Assembly (NCBI GenBank): GCA_947455805.1
Contig: CANGSN010000129.1
Location: 1-7,693, forward strand
Direction: 5' to 3'
DNA from: Planctomycetota bacterium
GTDB lineage: Bacteria; Planctomycetota; UBA1135; UBA2386
DNA length: 7,693 nt
In this document: in pieces, positions 1 to 5,761 of the stretch
How the letters are laid out: every line of letters starts with the position of its first letter
Numbering within the stretch: the first letter of the stretch is position 1
The notes under the pieces: model-generated
The model's database searches: none
What the model saw: the letters and a program-made list of their open reading frames with translations, nothing else
What the model was told of the DNA's origin: nothing
Made by a program: the position numbers and the translations under genes

Positions 1-339
1 CGCCTCGTCGGTGGCGTCGACGTCGCGCATGTAGCTGCGCATCTCCACGACCCAGAGGCGACCGTCGGCATCGAACGCAGCCGCGACCGGATCCGCGACC
101 AAGGGTTCTGCCGCGAACAGCTCGGCGCGGAAGCCGGGGGCCAGCTGCAGCGTCGCCAGTTCCTCCGCCGGCGAACGGACGAGAGCCGTCGGCACGATGA
201 AGTCCGCGGGCAACATGGCCTGCTGCTCGCCGGCGCGATCGCCCTGCTGCGCCGACAACCGTGTTCCGAGCAGGCACAGCAGCGCGGCGAAGCCGAGCGA
301 ACAAGCCGACGGAGCGCAGCATCGCATGCGGCGCAGCAT
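1..339 (-). CDS. Secreted PVC-type membrane-bound dehydrogenase-like protein, N-terminal part (partial)
   Basis: Only the first 113 residues are present; the gene continues beyond the left edge. The chosen ATG gives a classical Sec signal peptide: an Arg-rich n-region (MLRRMR), a hydrophobic core (GFAALLCLLG, residues 17-26) and a probable cleavage after LSA (residue 30). A second ATG at codon 5 would also serve. The mature part has APGFRAELFAAEPLVADPVA (67-86) followed by FDADGRLWVVEMRSYM (89-104). This layout is typical of the start of the beta-propeller of PQQ-dehydrogenase-like proteins annotated in Planctomycetota and relatives as membrane-bound dehydrogenase or PVC-type haem-binding CxxCH proteins, thought to oxidise sugars or other substrates in the periplasm. 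The CxxCH haem site would lie outside the window, so it is not verified. The gene starts 20 bases after the anti-sigma stop codon, so it is probably co-transcribed with the sigma/anti-sigma pair. No strong ribosome-binding site is visible. There is no proper lipobox around Cys22. The family call is by motif memory, not alignment. Confidence 0.72.
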   Translation of the reverse strand, partial: MLRRMRCCAPSACSLGFAALLCLLGTRLSAQQGDRAGEQQAMLPADFIVPTALVRSPAEELATLQLAPGFRAELFAAEPLVADPVAAAFDADGRLWVVEMRSYMRDVDATDEA

Positions 340-359
340 GGGCGCCGGCCGCCGCTGCT

Positions 360-3029
360 TCAATCGAGCACGACGAAGCCGCCGGAGGGCACCACCAGCG
401 TGTGCATCTCGCCGTGGTGGTAGACCTTGTAGGTCCCGGCCGGCAGATCCTGGAACTCCCAGCCGGTGGTCTCGCTGGCGAGGCGGATCGCGAAGCGATG
501 CACGCCCGGCAGCGGCAGGTCGAGGCGCTCGAACCGGACCGCCACCATGCGACCGTCGGCCGGCCGCAGCGGCGGCGCCAACAGCACGCGGCCCGTCGGC
601 TGCAGGTATGCCTCGATCGTCACCACGTTGGACTGCGAGCTCGGCGACGGCACCACGCTGATGGCCCCGTCGACGGTGACGACGACGACGTCGCCCGAGT
701 CGCGCACCGGCTCCAAGGACAGCGCGCCGAGTTCGGACGAGAAGCCCAGGAAGCGAACGTTCGGCTGCACGGTGCCGCCGTCGATGGCGAACACCTGCGC
801 ACCGCCGACCGTGCGGCCCAGAGCGTCCTTGACGCTCAGCACCTTGTTGGCGACCGGGTTCTCGTTCGCCGCCACCTGGATGTGCTTGCAGCGGTGCGAG
901 CCCGCGAACTCCAGATCGGTGCCGGGCACAGCCTGCAGCGACAGGAAGACCGTGCTCGCGGGCACCGGAGTGTGCGGAGTGTAGACCGGCGTCGTGCCGG
1001 CCATCGACGATGCCGACATCTCCTTGACGAAGGTCGTCGCACCCTGGGTCGAGCGCACGAAGATGCGACCGAACCCAGCCGCGAAGTTCAGCACGCTGCC
1101 AGAGCCGTCGGTGTGCACGGTCAGACGGCGCACCGCCGAGCCCTGCGGCAGCAGGCCATCACCCTGGTCGGTGGTGCCGGAAGCGAGGGCCTCGAACACC
1201 TCGTAATGGTGGTGGTGCGCCAAGCCCGCGAGGCGGATCAGCTGCAGCGGCCGCATTGCGATCGGCGCCAACGGCTCGTTCGCCAACAAGCCGCCGCGCA
1301 CCGGCAGCGCCACCGTCGAAGTCACCAGATCGGAGCGCCACAGCACCAACACCATCGCGTGGTGCGGCGGCAGACGGGCAGGCAGCCGCTCGATGCGGAA
1401 ACGGCCATCGGGCCCGGCCATCACGCGCGACGATTCCAACGGCTGCAGGCCGCCGAACAATTCGTCGACGACGCACGGCAGGATCTGCACGTTCGCCAGC
1501 GGCTGCTGCAGGTCGTCGACGACGATGCCGTCGACTGCGGCAGCGAGGTCGAACACCAGGGGCGTGCCGAACTGCGTGGACTGGCCGTTGCGAACCAGGC
1601 GCACGGCATCCGGGAACACCATGCCGAGCTCGCGGCGCACCTCGGCCGGCAGCGCCAGCACGACGGCGAAGTCCCCGGTTACCGCCTGGTCCATGGTGAT
1701 CTGGAAGCGGCCGTCGGAACCCGTCGTGCGCGCCGCGACCAGCATCGAGCCAGCGCTGGCGTACTGCAGGTAGACCTGGGCGCCGACGTTCGGCATGCCG
1801 CTGCGCTCCTGCACGTGGCCGATCAGCATCGCCTGCTCGTCGAGGCCACCGGGCACCTCGACACGAGCCGGCGGCTCCGGCACCACGGCGACACCGCCAC
1901 CAGTGGTCACGACGACCGGACCGTTGGTCTGGTAGACGCCCGCCCGCCCGGCGGCCACGAAGGCTGGCCCGCGGCCGGCGACGACGATTGCCGCCGGATC
2001 GCCGGACAACGTCTCGACGCGAACCTTCAGGCTCGCTGGCGCATCCTGCAGCGAGCTGCCGTCGGTCGGCGCCGCATCGGCACCCGCTGCACCGGTCAGC
2101 GGGTCGGCGAACGCCTCCGCGACGACGACGTATCGGCCGACCCCGAAGTCGACCTGGCTGCCGTCGCCGAGCGACAGCGACACCGGTCGGTGCGACTCGA
2201 TGTCGACGCGACCATCGAGCAGGCGCGGCGCGCCGGACTCCATGCTCATGCGGCCGGTGCCGAGTTGCAGGGTCGCAGCCGGCTGCGGGCCGGTGCTGAG
2301 GTCGTGCCAGTCGATGCGGGCTTCACCGCCGGGGCCGACGAACAGCGACTGCCGTTCGCCGACGCCGCTGCCGGCGCCCAGCGGCCGACCGCCGAAGTCG
2401 AACGCACCTTCGGCCTCGAGCACGACCAGGCGCGCCACCAGCTTCGGCGCCGCTTCGACGCGATGCAGCAGCGCCATGGCGACGAGGCCGGCGAACAGCA
2501 GCACCGAAGCCGCGACGGCCAGCACCAGCCCGAAGCGGCCGCGCGAGGACGACGGCCTGCGGTCCATGCTGCGGTCAGACGCACCGTTCTCGTGACCGTG
2601 TGCCGCCAGAACCCGGCCGCCAGCATCCGACCTGGTCTCGCGTAGGCGGAGTCGCTCGGCATCGGCGACGGCGACCGCTCGGGCGACGGCGTCGGCCGAG
2701 ATCATCGAGGTCTCGTCGAGCACCAGCCGCTCGACGACGCGGCTGGCGAAGCCCGGACGCAGGCCGGGGCCAGCAGCGCTGGCGCGTGCCGCCCCGAAGA
2801 ACGAACGTAGGCGCAGGACCTCGTGCTCGGCCCGCGCCAGCTCGACGGCGCAGGTGCGGCAGCCCGCCAAGTGATTCTCGACGTGCGCCACCTCGGTGGT
2901 CGACAGGTCGCCGTCGGCGAAGTCGCGCAGCATGCCGCGCACTTGGGCGCAGGCCGGCGATGCCGGCGGCAACCGGCGCAGGTCGTCGGGATTCGGCGGC
3001 TGGTGCAAGGGTTCGCGCGGGAGGCTCAT
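360..3029 (-). CDS. Large transmembrane anti-sigma factor with zinc-finger, FecR-like and beta-sandwich sensor regions
   Basis: 889 aa. The ATG at 3029 overlaps the TGA of the sigma gene (ATGA), and a weak AGGGGG ribosome-binding site lies about 10 bases upstream. Residues 25-75 form a zinc-binding anti-sigma domain with the H-x3-C-x2-C signature (His53, Cys57, Cys60, in HLAGCRTC); Cys27 may be a further ligand. A linker rich in charged residues leads to one membrane helix at about 166-188 (GLVLAVAASVLLFAGLVAMA). Residues ~195-305 resemble a FecR-type region, with alternating short strands and the turn motif LGDGSQVDFGVGRYVVV. The rest is probably outside the cytoplasm. It contains modules resembling carboxypeptidase-regulatory or Cna-B-type beta-sandwiches (about 401-446 and 497-550, each ending in a GxDGRF turn) and a C-terminal one with FQDLPAGTYKVYHHGEM (859-875). 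By analogy with characterised pairs, the N-terminus should hold the partner sigma factor until an external signal arrives. The ligand is unknown. A four-His run occurs at 605-608. The domain order is well supported; the sensor fold is inferred. Confidence 0.85.
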   Translation of the reverse strand: MSLPREPLHQPPNPDDLRRLPPASPACAQVRGMLRDFADGDLSTTEVAHVENHLAGCRTCAVELARAEHEVLRLRSFFGAARASAAGPGLRPGFASRVVERLVLDETSMISADAVARAVAVADAERLRLRETRSDAGGRVLAAHGHENGASDRSMDRRPSSSRGRFGLVLAVAASVLLFAGLVAMALLHRVEAAPKLVARLVVLEAEGAFDFGGRPLGAGSGVGERQSLFVGPGGEARIDWHDLSTGPQPAATLQLGTGRMSMESGAPRLLDGRVDIESHRPVSLSLGDGSQVDFGVGRYVVVAEAFADPLTGAAGADAAPTDGSSLQDAPASLKVRVETLSGDPAAIVVAGRGPAFVAAGRAGVYQTNGPVVVTTGGGVAVVPEPPARVEVPGGLDEQAMLIGHVQERSGMPNVGAQVYLQYASAGSMLVAARTTGSDGRFQITMDQAVTGDFAVVLALPAEVRRELGMVFPDAVRLVRNGQSTQFGTPLVFDLAAAVDGIVVDDLQQPLANVQILPCVVDELFGGLQPLESSRVMAGPDGRFRIERLPARLPPHHAMVLVLWRSDLVTSTVALPVRGGLLANEPLAPIAMRPLQLIRLAGLAHHHHYEVFEALASGTTDQGDGLLPQGSAVRRLTVHTDGSGSVLNFAAGFGRIFVRSTQGATTFVKEMSASSMAGTTPVYTPHTPVPASTVFLSLQAVPGTDLEFAGSHRCKHIQVAANENPVANKVLSVKDALGRTVGGAQVFAIDGGTVQPNVRFLGFSSELGALSLEPVRDSGDVVVVTVDGAISVVPSPSSQSNVVTIEAYLQPTGRVLLAPPLRPADGRMVAVRFERLDLPLPGVHRFAIRLASETTGWEFQDLPAGTYKVYHHGEMHTLVVPSGGFVVLD

Positions 3030-3592
3030 CGCTCGTAGACCCCCTGCAGCCGGCTCGACAGGATGTCCTTGCCGCGCGCCAGCTGCACCTTGACGTTGCT
3101 CAGCGAGATGCCGAGGGCCTCGGCGATCTGCTGGTTGGTGAACCCGCGCAGATACTTGAGCTCGAGCGGCAGGCGAACCCGCTCGGACAGCTGCTCCAAC
3201 ACGCCGCGGACGGTGTGGTCGACGTGCTGGCGGGCGGCGCCCACGGCGGCCCTGCTGTCCGGCACGTCGAGCAGCGGGTCGCGCTCGCCGGCCTCGCTGC
3301 GCAGCACCGGCAGCTCGACGGACTTGCGTCGGCGGAGCTTGTCGCGGCAGGCGTTGCCGGCGATGCGCAGCAGCCACGGCTCGAGCGCGCGCTGGTGGTC
3401 GAACTGGCCACGGGCCCGGAACAGCTTCAGGAACGCATCCTGCGCCGCTTCTTCCGCGTCTTCGGGACGACGCAGGATGCTCATAGCCAACCCGTGCACC
3501 ATGGACTGGAACCGTTCGACCAACTGTTCGAACGCTCCCAGATCTCCGGCTTGGACCCGGAGCATCAGTTCATTCTCAGGGCGCTGACTCAA
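3026..3592 (-). CDS. ECF-type RNA polymerase sigma-70 family factor
   Basis: 188 aa when started at the TTG at 3592, a normal size for an extracytoplasmic-function sigma factor. Region 2 spans about residues 17-90: AGDLGAFEQLVERFQSMVHG, then RRPEDAEEAAQDAFLKLFRA (the region 2.2 core-binding helix), then EPWLLRIAGNACRDKLRRRK (promoter -10 recognition). A variable linker follows. Region 4 (about 130-183) contains the helix-turn-helix TNQQIAEALGISLSNVKVQL, which binds the -35 element. The protein directs RNA polymerase to a small regulon and is probably held inactive by the anti-sigma factor encoded next. The stop codon overlaps the anti-sigma ATG, which suggests translational coupling and fixed stoichiometry. 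Start choice: the first in-frame ATG within the domain (3565, before LRVQAGD) would trim region 2.1, and the ATG at 3796 would add 68 residues of Gly/Arg/Pro-rich sequence unlike any sigma domain. TTG with a promoter-like element 35 bases upstream is the best compromise, but its ribosome-binding site is poor (AGGA 16 bases away). Confidence 0.9.
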   Translation of the reverse strand: MSQRPENELMLRVQAGDLGAFEQLVERFQSMVHGLAMSILRRPEDAEEAAQDAFLKLFRARGQFDHQRALEPWLLRIAGNACRDKLRRRKSVELPVLRSEAGERDPLLDVPDSRAAVGAARQHVDHTVRGVLEQLSERVRLPLELKYLRGFTNQQIAEALGISLSNVKVQLARGKDILSSRLQGVYER

Positions 3593-3626
3593 GGTGCGGG
3601 GCGGTGGGTCCTGCGAGGAGCGCGTC

Positions 3627-3635
3627 AGTATGCCA
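3627..3635 (-). promoter_or_regulatory. Candidate extended -10 promoter of the sigma factor operon
   Basis: On the minus strand the sequence reads TGGCATACT: an extended -10 TGn followed by CATACT, which matches four of six bases of TATAAT. Transcription would start around 3617-3621, giving a leader of about 25-30 bases before the TTG start at 3592. No good -35 hexamer lies 16-18 bases upstream, which extended -10 promoters can tolerate. It is one of very few AT-containing stretches in the spacer. No ECF-style GGAAC -35 motif was found upstream of the sigma start. Confidence 0.33.
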
Positions 3636-3740
3636 AGCCCTACGCGCCGTGGGCCTGCCGTCGGTCGTTCTTTCTTTCCGCCGAGGCCACCCAACGCCCC
3701 GCACCCACCGTGGATGCGGCCAGCCGAGCGGCCAGGAGCA

Positions 3741-3769
3741 AGATCAGGGCATTTCTCCCTGAAGGTCAA
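3741..3769 (-). promoter_or_regulatory. Second promoter-like pair upstream of the sigma factor (weak)
   Basis: On the minus strand TTGACC (five of six bases of the -35 consensus, plus positions 3764-3769) is followed after exactly 17 bases by TGATCT (3741-3746). TGATCT is a poor -10, matching only two of six bases. If used, it would give a leader of about 140 bases before the TTG start. It is listed because the -35 is good and the spacer is almost filled by an inverted repeat. Confidence 0.2.
3744..3762. repeat. Perfect inverted repeat TCAGGG-N7-CCCTGA
   Basis: Two six-base arms (3744-3749 and 3757-3762) are exact reverse complements around the seven-base centre CATTTCT. The arms lie within the -35/-10 spacer of the weak promoter-like pair. 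A dyad here could be a repressor or activator site. It could also form a small RNA hairpin if transcribed, but no T-run follows on either strand, so it is not an intrinsic terminator. A six-base arm can arise by chance in GC-rich DNA. Confidence 0.4.
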
Positions 3770-3843
3770 GAGGCCGGCCGCAAGCGTCGATGCCATGGGG
3801 GCAGGGCGATCCCGCCCGACGAGCCCCCAACCCCATCCGAGCC

Positions 3844-4422
3844 ATGGCCAAGATCCCCGACAAGCAAGGCATCTTCTTCGAACTCGACGGCGTGCTGGTG
3901 CAGCGCGCCCGGCTCGAAGCCGACGGCAGCATCCCGTTCCTGGAACGCGCCATCGAGGCCCTGACCCGCATCGACCCGAAGCATTTCAAGATCTTCGTCG
4001 CCACCAGCCGCCACGACATCGCCTTCGTGGAGCTGAAGGAACGCGAGTTCGTGCGCTTCTGCGAGGCGTTCGTGCTGCGCATGCAGCAGGAGCAGATCCC
4101 GATCACCAAGATCTACAGCTGCCCCTACCACCCCAAGGGCAAGGGCCGCTTCCGCAAGGACAGCGTGTTCCGCAAGCCCGGCCCGGGCATCTACAAGATG
4201 GCGCAGCAGGAGTTCGACCTGAACCTGCAGCGCAGCTGGATGATCGGCCACACCACCGCCGACGTGCTGTCGGCGCAGCGCGCCGAGCTCGGCACCGTGT
4301 TGGTGCGCACCGGCAAGGCCGGCCAGGACAGCGAGTTCGAAGTCGAGCCGCACTTCGTCGAGGACGACTTCTGGCACGCGATCGCGCGCGTCAACCAGTT
4401 CGAATACGCGCTGCGCTGCTGA
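3844..4422 (+). CDS. GmhB-like HAD superfamily protein with degenerate active site (probable pseudo-phosphatase)
   Basis: 192 aa from the ATG at 3844, directly before the family-like opening MAKIPDKQGIFFELDGVL. An in-frame ATG at 3790 would add 18 unlikely residues, and neither start has a clear ribosome-binding site. The layout follows HAD-IIIA phosphatases such as GmhB (D-glycero-D-manno-heptose-1,7-bisphosphate 7-phosphatase, lipopolysaccharide heptose pathway). Motif I is FFELDGVL (11-18), motif II FVATSRHDIA (51-60), the zinc-loop region SCPYHPKGKGRFRKDSVFRK (92-111), motif III Lys in RKPGPG (110-115), motif IV MIGHTTADVLSA (133-144), and the tail LVRTGKAG (153-160) resembles the GmhB tail LVRTGKP. 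Key differences: the nucleophile Asp is Glu13, the motif IV Asp after Gly is His136, and of the zinc ligands C-x-H and C-x-C only Cys93 remains (Tyr95, Ser107 and Phe109 replace the others). Asp15, Thr54/Ser55, Lys111 and Asp140 are kept. The fold call is strong, but the GmhB reaction should not be assumed. The gene stands alone, convergent with pgk 24 bases away. Confidence 0.82.
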   Translation: MAKIPDKQGIFFELDGVLVQRARLEADGSIPFLERAIEALTRIDPKHFKIFVATSRHDIAFVELKEREFVRFCEAFVLRMQQEQIPITKIYSCPYHPKGKGRFRKDSVFRKPGPGIYKMAQQEFDLNLQRSWMIGHTTADVLSAQRAELGTVLVRTGKAGQDSEFEVEPHFVEDDFWHAIARVNQFEYALRC

Positions 4423-4446
4423 GCCAGGCCGGCGCCGTGCGAGCGT

Positions 4447-5700
4447 TCAGCTCGACAGCGCCTTCACGCCCGGCAGCACCTTGCCCTCGAGCAGTTCGAG
4501 GCTGGCGCCGCCGCCGGTCGACACGTGCGACAGCTTGCTGGTGATGCCGAGCTTCTCGGCCGCCGCGACCGAGTCGCCACCGCCGACCACCGTGAACGCC
4601 CCCGCCGCCGTCGCCGCCGCCACCGCGTGCGCCACCGCCTCGGTGCCCTTGCAGAACGCGTCCATCTCGAACACGCCCATCGGCCCGTTCCAGATCACCG
4701 TCTTGGCACCCTTGAGCGCCGCCACGTAGCTGGCGATCGTCTTCGGGCCGATGTCGAGGCCCATCAGGCCGTCGGGGATGTCGGTCGCGTGCAGGCTGGC
4801 CGGGCTGTCGGCCTTGAACTCGGCCGCACAGACGTGATCGACCGGCAGCAGCAGCTGCTTGCCCGCCGCCTTCGCCTGCGCCAGCACGCGGCCGGCTTCG
4901 GCGACGAGGTCCTTCTCGACCAGCGACTTGCCGACCTTGTGGCCCTGGAACGTCAGGAACGTGTAGGCCATAGCACCGCCGATGATCAGCGCGTCGACCT
5001 TCGGCAGCAGGTTCTCGATGACGGGCAGCTTGTCGCTGACCTTGGCGCCACCGAGGATCGCCACGAACGGCCGCGCCGGCGCCGTCAGCACCTTGTGGAA
5101 CGCGTCGAGCTCCTGCTGCATCAGGAAGCCGGCCGCGCACGGCAGGCCGGTGATGCCACTGACCGAGCTGTGCGCACGGTGGGCCGCGCCGAACGCGTCG
5201 TTGACGTAGACGTCGCCGAGCTTCTTCAGGCTGGCACGGAACGCTTCGATCGCCGCCGGCTCGGCCTTCTTGCTGGTCTCGGTGCCGTCCTTGTTCTTGA
5301 TCTTGACCTTGCCCTCCTCCTCGAGGTGGAAGCGCAGGTTCTCGAGCAGCACCACGCTGCCGGGCTTCAGCGTGCCCTTGGCGCACGCCGCCTCGACGGC
5401 CGGCCCGACGCAGTCGTCGAGGAACTGCACCGGCTTGCCGAGCAGCTTCTGCAGCTCGGCGGCGACCGGCTTCAGCGTGTACTTCGCCACCTTCTCGCCG
5501 TCCGGGCGCCCGAGGTGCGACATCAGCACCACCGAAGCACCCTGCTCGAGCGCGTAGCGGATCGTCGGCAGCGCCGACACGATGCGCTGGTTGTTGGTGA
5601 TCTGCAGCGTCGCCTTGTCCTGCGGGACGTTGAAGTCGACGCGCATCAGCACGCGCAGGCCTTCGATCGGCAGGTCGCGAAGGGACTTGAAGGTGGTCAT
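4447..5700 (-). CDS. pgk: Phosphoglycerate kinase
   Basis: 417 aa, slightly longer than most bacterial PGKs. It transfers phosphate between 1,3-bisphosphoglycerate and ADP in the cytoplasm, the first ATP-yielding step of glycolysis (reversible in gluconeogenesis). Visible signatures include RVDFNVP (20-26), the substrate-binding SHLGRPDG (61-68), LLENLRFH (118-125), VNDAFGAAHRAHSS (167-180), LGGAKVSDKL (216-225), IWNGPMGVFE (336-345), the nucleotide-binding VVGGGDSVAA (371-380) and STGGGASLELLEGK (394-407). The start is the ATG at 5700, because a clear GGAG lies six bases upstream; a TTG two codons earlier is less likely because it would sit inside that spacing. Between LRFH and the next helix is an insert, EEEGKVKIKNKDGTETSKK (127-145), that resembles the eukaryotic and Bacteroidetes-type enzymes more than the shorter E. 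coli loop. The gene follows gap by 59 bases on the same strand, a classic glycolytic operon. All catalytic motifs are intact. Confidence 0.98.
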   Translation of the reverse strand: MTTFKSLRDLPIEGLRVLMRVDFNVPQDKATLQITNNQRIVSALPTIRYALEQGASVVLMSHLGRPDGEKVAKYTLKPVAAELQKLLGKPVQFLDDCVGPAVEAACAKGTLKPGSVVLLENLRFHLEEEGKVKIKNKDGTETSKKAEPAAIEAFRASLKKLGDVYVNDAFGAAHRAHSSVSGITGLPCAAGFLMQQELDAFHKVLTAPARPFVAILGGAKVSDKLPVIENLLPKVDALIIGGAMAYTFLTFQGHKVGKSLVEKDLVAEAGRVLAQAKAAGKQLLLPVDHVCAAEFKADSPASLHATDIPDGLMGLDIGPKTIASYVAALKGAKTVIWNGPMGVFEMDAFCKGTEAVAHAVAAATAAGAFTVVGGGDSVAAAEKLGITSKLSHVSTGGGASLELLEGKVLPGVKALSS

Positions 5701-5706
5701 CGGCAA

Positions 5707-5710
5707 CTCC
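5707..5710 (-). promoter_or_regulatory. Ribosome-binding site of pgk
   Basis: GGAG on the minus strand, six bases before the ATG at 5700. It decides the start in favour of that ATG over the in-frame TTG at 5706, which overlaps the spacer. Confidence 0.65.
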
Positions 5711-5717
5711 GGTGCGG

Positions 5718-5730
5718 CGAGAGGTTCTCG
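5718..5730 (-). other. Small hairpin in the gap-pgk spacer, pgk-proximal
   Basis: On the minus strand CGAGA and TCTCG pair around the three-base loop ACC. It lies seven bases upstream of the pgk GGAG, so in the mRNA it would sit just 5' of the ribosome-binding site without masking it. A five-base-pair stem is weak evidence alone. Confidence 0.35.
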
Positions 5731-5745
5731 AACAGGTCAGCGAGC

Positions 5746-5761
5746 GAGCGGCGAACCGCTC
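5746..5761 (-). other. UUCG-loop hairpin at the end of gap
   Basis: On the minus strand GAGCGG, loop TTCG, CCGCTC forms a perfect six-base-pair GC-rich stem. The first two stem bases are the GA of the gap stop codon TGA. The loop is UUCG, though the closing pair is G-C rather than the C-G of the extra-stable form. There is no following U-run, so it is not a standard terminator. It could protect the 3' end of a processed gap message or tune gap versus pgk output. Confidence 0.5.

Larger units (their letters stand above)
3593..3843. other. Divergent intergenic spacer between the sigma factor and HAD-like genes
   Basis: 251 bases without a convincing gene. Reading frames across it give Gly/Arg/Pro-rich translations that match no family I recognise. 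It must hold the promoters of both divergent genes. Visible elements are an extended -10 motif for the sigma gene, a second promoter-like pair containing an inverted repeat, and a weak five-base-pair hairpin (GGGCG, loop ATCC, CGCCC) at 3804-3817 just before the HAD-like gene. No convincing plus-strand promoter is seen. Confidence 0.6.

Noticed and set aside
262..285. Lipoprotein signal around Cys22 of the dehydrogenase-like protein
   Set aside because: The residues before the Cys (AALL) lack the small residue expected at -1, and a normal Sec cleavage site follows nearby at LSA-QQ.
261..2645. Open frame of 794 codons on the plus strand
   Set aside because: It lies opposite the anti-sigma gene. 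Its translation is dominated by Arg, His, Gln and Asp with no recognisable domain, as expected for an antisense frame in GC-rich coding DNA.
3030..3377. Upstream extension of the anti-sigma frame by 116 codons
   Set aside because: The extra part is Arg/Ala/Pro-rich out-of-frame translation of the sigma gene. The ATGA overlap and the position of the anti-sigma domain fix the start at 3029.
3790..3843. Earlier ATG for the HAD-like gene
   Set aside because: It adds 18 Pro/Arg-rich residues before the conserved opening and has no ribosome-binding site. The ATG at 3844 gives the usual family length.
2600..3964. Open frame of 454 codons on the plus strand
   Set aside because: It crosses the antisense of the anti-sigma and sigma genes and the spacer, and overlaps the HAD-like gene in another frame. 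It has no domain and low-complexity Arg/Pro composition.
4423..4446. GC-rich self-complementary stretch GGCCGGCGCC as a bidirectional terminator
   Set aside because: The palindrome has no workable loop and no T-run on either side. The two convergent genes may use a factor-dependent terminator or simply overlap in transcription.
4585..4632. GCC/GTC-rich low-complexity stretch as a tandem repeat
   Set aside because: It encodes an Ala/Val-rich helix of PGK in frame and is explained by codon bias.
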